Origin: Glaciecola sp047250385
GTDB taxonomy: Bacteria > Pseudomonadota > Gammaproteobacteria > Enterobacterales > Alteromonadaceae
Assembly: GCF_047250385.1 (NCBI RefSeq)
Contig: NZ_JBLBVM010000055.1
Span: 372,001-436,000 of the forward strand
Direction: 5' to 3'
DNA length: 64,000 nt
Below, in pieces: positions 61,238 to 64,000 of this stretch. Position 1 is the stretch's first letter. Each line of letters begins with the position of its first letter. A model generated the notes under the pieces. That model was not told where the DNA came from and ran no database searches. It saw only the letters and a program-made list of their open reading frames with translations. A program made the translations under genes and the position numbers.

Positions 61238-63397
61238 ATGAAAAAATGGATAATCGGTGCTTTAGCACTGACCTGCGGTTCAGCTTTAGCCGACGAAGGA
61301 ATGTGGCAACCGCATCAGCTACCAGATATTAAAGCGCAATTGGTGGCTGCGGGATTAAAACTAAATCCAGATGATATGTCTGATTTATCTAAATTCCCTA
61401 TGAACGCAATTATTAGTTTAGGTGGATGCACAGCAAGTTTCATTTCAGACCAAGGTTTAGTGATCACTAATCATCACTGCGCATATGGCTCAATTCAACA
61501 CAACAGTTCTGAGAATAACAATCTTCTGAAAAATGGCTTTGTAGCAAAAGCTAAATCTCAAGAATTACCAGCATCACCAGGTAGTCGTGTATATATAACT
61601 GAGTCATTAACTGACGTAACTGACAAAGTAACAGGTACCATTTCTGCAGAGCTAACTGGAAATGACTATTATCAAGCCCTTGAGCAAAATAGAAAGGCTC
61701 TAGTCGCAGAATGTGAAAGTGATGAAGATTATCGTTGTTCAGTCTCTAGCTTTCATGGCGGAGCAAGTTATGTACTAATTAAATTACTTACAATCAGAGA
61801 TGTGCGCCTTGCTTATGCGCCGCCTTCGAGCATTGGAAAGTTTGGTGGTGATACTGATAACTGGCAATGGCCACGTCACACGGGTGATTGGGCATTTTAT
61901 CGAGCTTATGTAGGTAAAGATGGTAAGCCAGCTGACTTTAGCGAAGATAATGTTCCTTACAGCAACAAAGCTCACTTGAAAGTGAATGCTAAAGGCGTTG
62001 ATGAAGGTGATTATGTCATGGTGCTAGGTTATCCGGGCAGCACGAATCGCTATCGCACTGCAGTAGAAGTAGAAAACATGTTTACTTGGACCTATCCAAC
62101 GGCGAAAGTTTACAGAGAAGAATACATTAACGTAATAAAGACTAACTCGGCACCTGGCAGCGACGAACGTATTAAATACGAGAGCACAATAGCGGGTTTA
62201 GCTAATTACGCTAAGAATTATGGTTCGATGGTTGAAAGCTATAAAAAGGGTGACATGCTTGCGCGTAAACAGAAACTAGAATCTGATTTAGCAAATTGGC
62301 TAGCTAAAGATGCTGATATGAATTCTGAATACGGTGCTAGTTTGATTACGCTGAATAAACTCATTGAGAAATCAGAAGCGACAAAAGAACGTGATTTGTT
62401 GATGGGCTATCTGGGTAGAACGACGATGATGTCCGTAGCTAAGAGTCTGCTTCGTTTATCGCATGAGAAAGCAAAGCCTGACGCTGAACGAGAGCGCGGT
62501 TATCAAGAGCGAGATATGAAGCGTTATGAGCAATCTATGGGCGCTATTAACTCTCGATTTGTAGCTGATATTGATAAAGCAATATTCAAGCATTTCTTAG
62601 CTAAATATATTGATTTACCGAAAGCACAGAGAATTGCTTCTTTTGATGCATTTTTTAACATCGAAGGGGATGATTTAACTAAGGCTATTGCCAAAATAGA
62701 TAAGATGTATGCTGAGACCAAATTGGGTGATTTAGCCACACGTAAAGCGATGATGCTTATGTCTGAGCAAGAGATGCGCGAAAGCAATGACCCATTCGTG
62801 CAATATGCAGTGAGTCAATTTGCATACGATATGGCTGAAGAAAAGCAAGCTAAAGCGCTATCGGGTAAGCTACAGCAGGTGCGTCCTGAATATATGAAAG
62901 CATTGATTGCCTTCAAAAAGTCGCGTAATGAAGCCGTTTATGCAGACGCCAATAGTACTTTGCGTATTACCTATGGAAATGTAAAAGCATATAGTCCTCA
63001 AGATGGATTAACTGCCACACCATTTACCACCACAGAAGGTATGCTGGCGAAATACATTCCTGGCGATGACGAGTTTGATTTACCTGTTAAGTTGCGCGAG
63101 GCGATTAAAGATAAGCGCTATGGTAGTTATGTAGATCCAAAACTAAACTCGGTGAACGTAAACTATCTTAGTACCCTAGATATCACTGGTGGTAATTCAG
63201 GTTCTCCTACACTGAATGCCAAAGGCGAATTCGTTGGTTTAGTATTTGACGGTGTATACGAGTCAATTATCGGCGATTGGGATTATGATCCAAGTTATAA
63301 CCGCGCTATTCATGTTAGCAGCCCGTTTATGCTGTGGGTCATGGATGAAGTAGACGGTGCCGAAAACTTAATTGAAGAGATGGATATCGTAAGGTAA
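61238..63397 (+). CDS. S46 family dipeptidyl peptidase (DPP7-type)
   Basis: A periplasmic exopeptidase removing dipeptides from the N-terminus of oligopeptides. Signal peptide (MKKWIIGALALTCGSALA), then the family start DEGMWQPHQLPD; the catalytic triad regions are TNHHCAYG (His), the DTDNWQWPRHTGDW segment (Asp area) and TGGNSGSPT (Ser, about residue 653). The residue 18 positions after the serine is Gly (VFDGVYE), as in DPP7, which prefers hydrophobic P1; DPP11 has Arg there. Length 719 aa is standard. AAGGA precedes the ATG. Confidence 0.93.
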   Translation: MKKWIIGALALTCGSALADEGMWQPHQLPDIKAQLVAAGLKLNPDDMSDLSKFPMNAIISLGGCTASFISDQGLVITNHHCAYGSIQHNSSENNNLLKNGFVAKAKSQELPASPGSRVYITESLTDVTDKVTGTISAELTGNDYYQALEQNRKALVAECESDEDYRCSVSSFHGGASYVLIKLLTIRDVRLAYAPPSSIGKFGGDTDNWQWPRHTGDWAFYRAYVGKDGKPADFSEDNVPYSNKAHLKVNAKGVDEGDYVMVLGYPGSTNRYRTAVEVENMFTWTYPTAKVYREEYINVIKTNSAPGSDERIKYESTIAGLANYAKNYGSMVESYKKGDMLARKQKLESDLANWLAKDADMNSEYGASLITLNKLIEKSEATKERDLLMGYLGRTTMMSVAKSLLRLSHEKAKPDAERERGYQERDMKRYEQSMGAINSRFVADIDKAIFKHFLAKYIDLPKAQRIASFDAFFNIEGDDLTKAIAKIDKMYAETKLGDLATRKAMMLMSEQEMRESNDPFVQYAVSQFAYDMAEEKQAKALSGKLQQVRPEYMKALIAFKKSRNEAVYADANSTLRITYGNVKAYSPQDGLTATPFTTTEGMLAKYIPGDDEFDLPVKLREAIKDKRYGSYVDPKLNSVNVNYLSTLDITGGNSGSPTLNAKGEFVGLVFDGVYESIIGDWDYDPSYNRAIHVSSPFMLWVMDEVDGAENLIEEMDIVR

Positions 63398-63436
63398 GGG
63401 CTGTAAAAGTAATACACCTTCATATAGTAAAATAAA

Positions 63437-63465
63437 GCAAGTGACCTAAGGTTTAGGTCACTTGC
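63437..63465. terminator. Hairpin between convergent genes
   Basis: A perfect 13-bp stem GCAAGTGACCTAA / TTAGGTCACTTGC with loop GGT between the S46 gene and the convergent lyase gene. The T-run is weak, so it may act as a bidirectional terminator. Confidence 0.6.
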
Positions 63466-63515
63466 CAAACTCTTTAGAACTATATATTTTCACGGTTCTT
63501 TTTGATCTTATGTAA

Positions 63516-64000
63516 CTAGTTTTTATTAGTTGTCAGTAACGCAGGGTTAAGCAAGTTTTTTAGTTCAGATTCGTTTATATCCGTTAACTCTTTTGCAACG
63601 TCTAATACAGTTCGTTTTTCTGCATACGCTTTTTTGGCGATTTCAGCACTTTTGTCATAGCCAATCCTATCGTTTAAAGCCGTTGCGAGAATAGGATTTC
63701 GTTCTAAGTTACTGGCAAGTTGCTCGCTATTTATCTCCATGCTATCAACCACTTTGTCTGCCAGTGATTTACAAGCATTGCTTAACAGACCGATACTGTC
63801 TAACAGGGTGAACGCAATCAATGGAAGCATTGTATTGAGTTGGAAGTTGCCTCCTTGACCCGCAAGCGTGACTGTTGTGTCATTACCAATCACTCTAGCG
63901 CAAGCCATCATTACAGCTTCGGAGATCACTGGGTTCGTTTTTCCAGGCATGATACTACTGCCTTTTTGCAATTCTTTAAGTTTAATTTCGTTCAATCCAT
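63516..64000 (-). CDS. Fumarase/aspartase-family lyase, C-terminal part
   Basis: Only the last ~161 codons are in the window; the reading frame is open to the right edge and the first visible codons are not a start. The family signature GSSIMPGKTNPV carries the catalytic serine loop, followed by VIGNDTTVTLAGQGGNFQLNTMLP and RIGYDKSAEIAKKAYAE. The C-terminal helices resemble class II fumarase (fumarate to malate) more than aspartase, but both share this signature and the decisive N-terminal part is missing. Confidence 0.8.
   Translation of the reverse strand, partial: GLNEIKLKELQKGSSIMPGKTNPVISEAVMMACARVIGNDTTVTLAGQGGNFQLNTMLPLIAFTLLDSIGLLSNACKSLADKVVDSMEINSEQLASNLERNPILATALNDRIGYDKSAEIAKKAYAEKRTVLDVAKELTDINESELKNLLNPALLTTNKN

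Overview
The window comes from a Gram-negative gammaproteobacterium, probably a marine one. The evidence is the outer-membrane and cell-shape cluster lptE-holA-nadD-rsfS-rlmH-mrdA-rodA-rlpA-dacA-ybeD-lipB-lipA, the order ftsH-folP-glmM-tpiA-secG-tRNA-Leu(GAG), a long-form GAPDH, an AGCS sodium symporter and a secreted S46 dipeptidyl peptidase. Alteromonadales or Kangiella-like relatives fit best, but I cannot name a genus.

Positions 1-37,917 are mostly ordinary core genome. First comes central carbon metabolism and housekeeping on the plus strand: glgX end, gnd, msrB, gap, a thioredoxin-like protein, an M14 carboxypeptidase, an AGCS transporter, a zinc-ribbon protein, a YeaC-like protein, a DUF349 protein and ansA. 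A long minus-strand block (13.5-27.9 kb) follows, holding a Cys/Met PLP enzyme, lipoate synthesis, peptidoglycan elongation (PBP2, RodA, RlpA, DacA), ribosome factors, NAD synthesis, DNA polymerase delta, LptE and LeuRS. Next are a LonB-like protease, an SDR dehydrogenase, yhbY, and ftsH-folP-glmM-tpiA-secG ending in tRNA-Leu(GAG).

Positions 37,895-60,622 are a genomic island of about 22.7 kb integrated in the 3' end of tRNA-Leu. A 23-bp copy of the tRNA 3' end lies at the far side (60,600-60,622), and a tyrosine integrase plus a small Xis-like protein sit beside the tRNA. The main cargo is defence: a stand-alone half-HsdS with a palindrome-flanked promoter, then a tightly overlapped operon hsdM-hsdS-SIR2-HerA-MBL-hsdR-YgjP metallopeptidase. 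A SIR2/HerA pair and a cysteine-rich metallo-beta-lactamase-fold protein are thus spliced into a type I restriction operon between HsdS and HsdR. Further on are AbiH and a small PD-(D/E)XK nuclease-like protein, a protein resembling the plasmid replication-relaxation family, and a roughly 480-bp non-coding block packed with nested inverted repeats and mini-hairpins that looks built to fold as single-stranded DNA or RNA. Last come an acidic protein with a small membrane partner, and a lipoprotein with a secreted repeat protein under a promoter with an overlapping operator-like palindrome.

Right of the island (60,623-64,000) are one hypothetical gene, the S46 peptidase, and the C-terminal part of a fumarase/aspartase-family lyase running off the window. 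The most interesting parts are the SIR2-HerA-MBL insertion in the restriction operon, the half-HsdS with its twin palindromes, and the hairpin-dense block near 56.2-56.7 kb.
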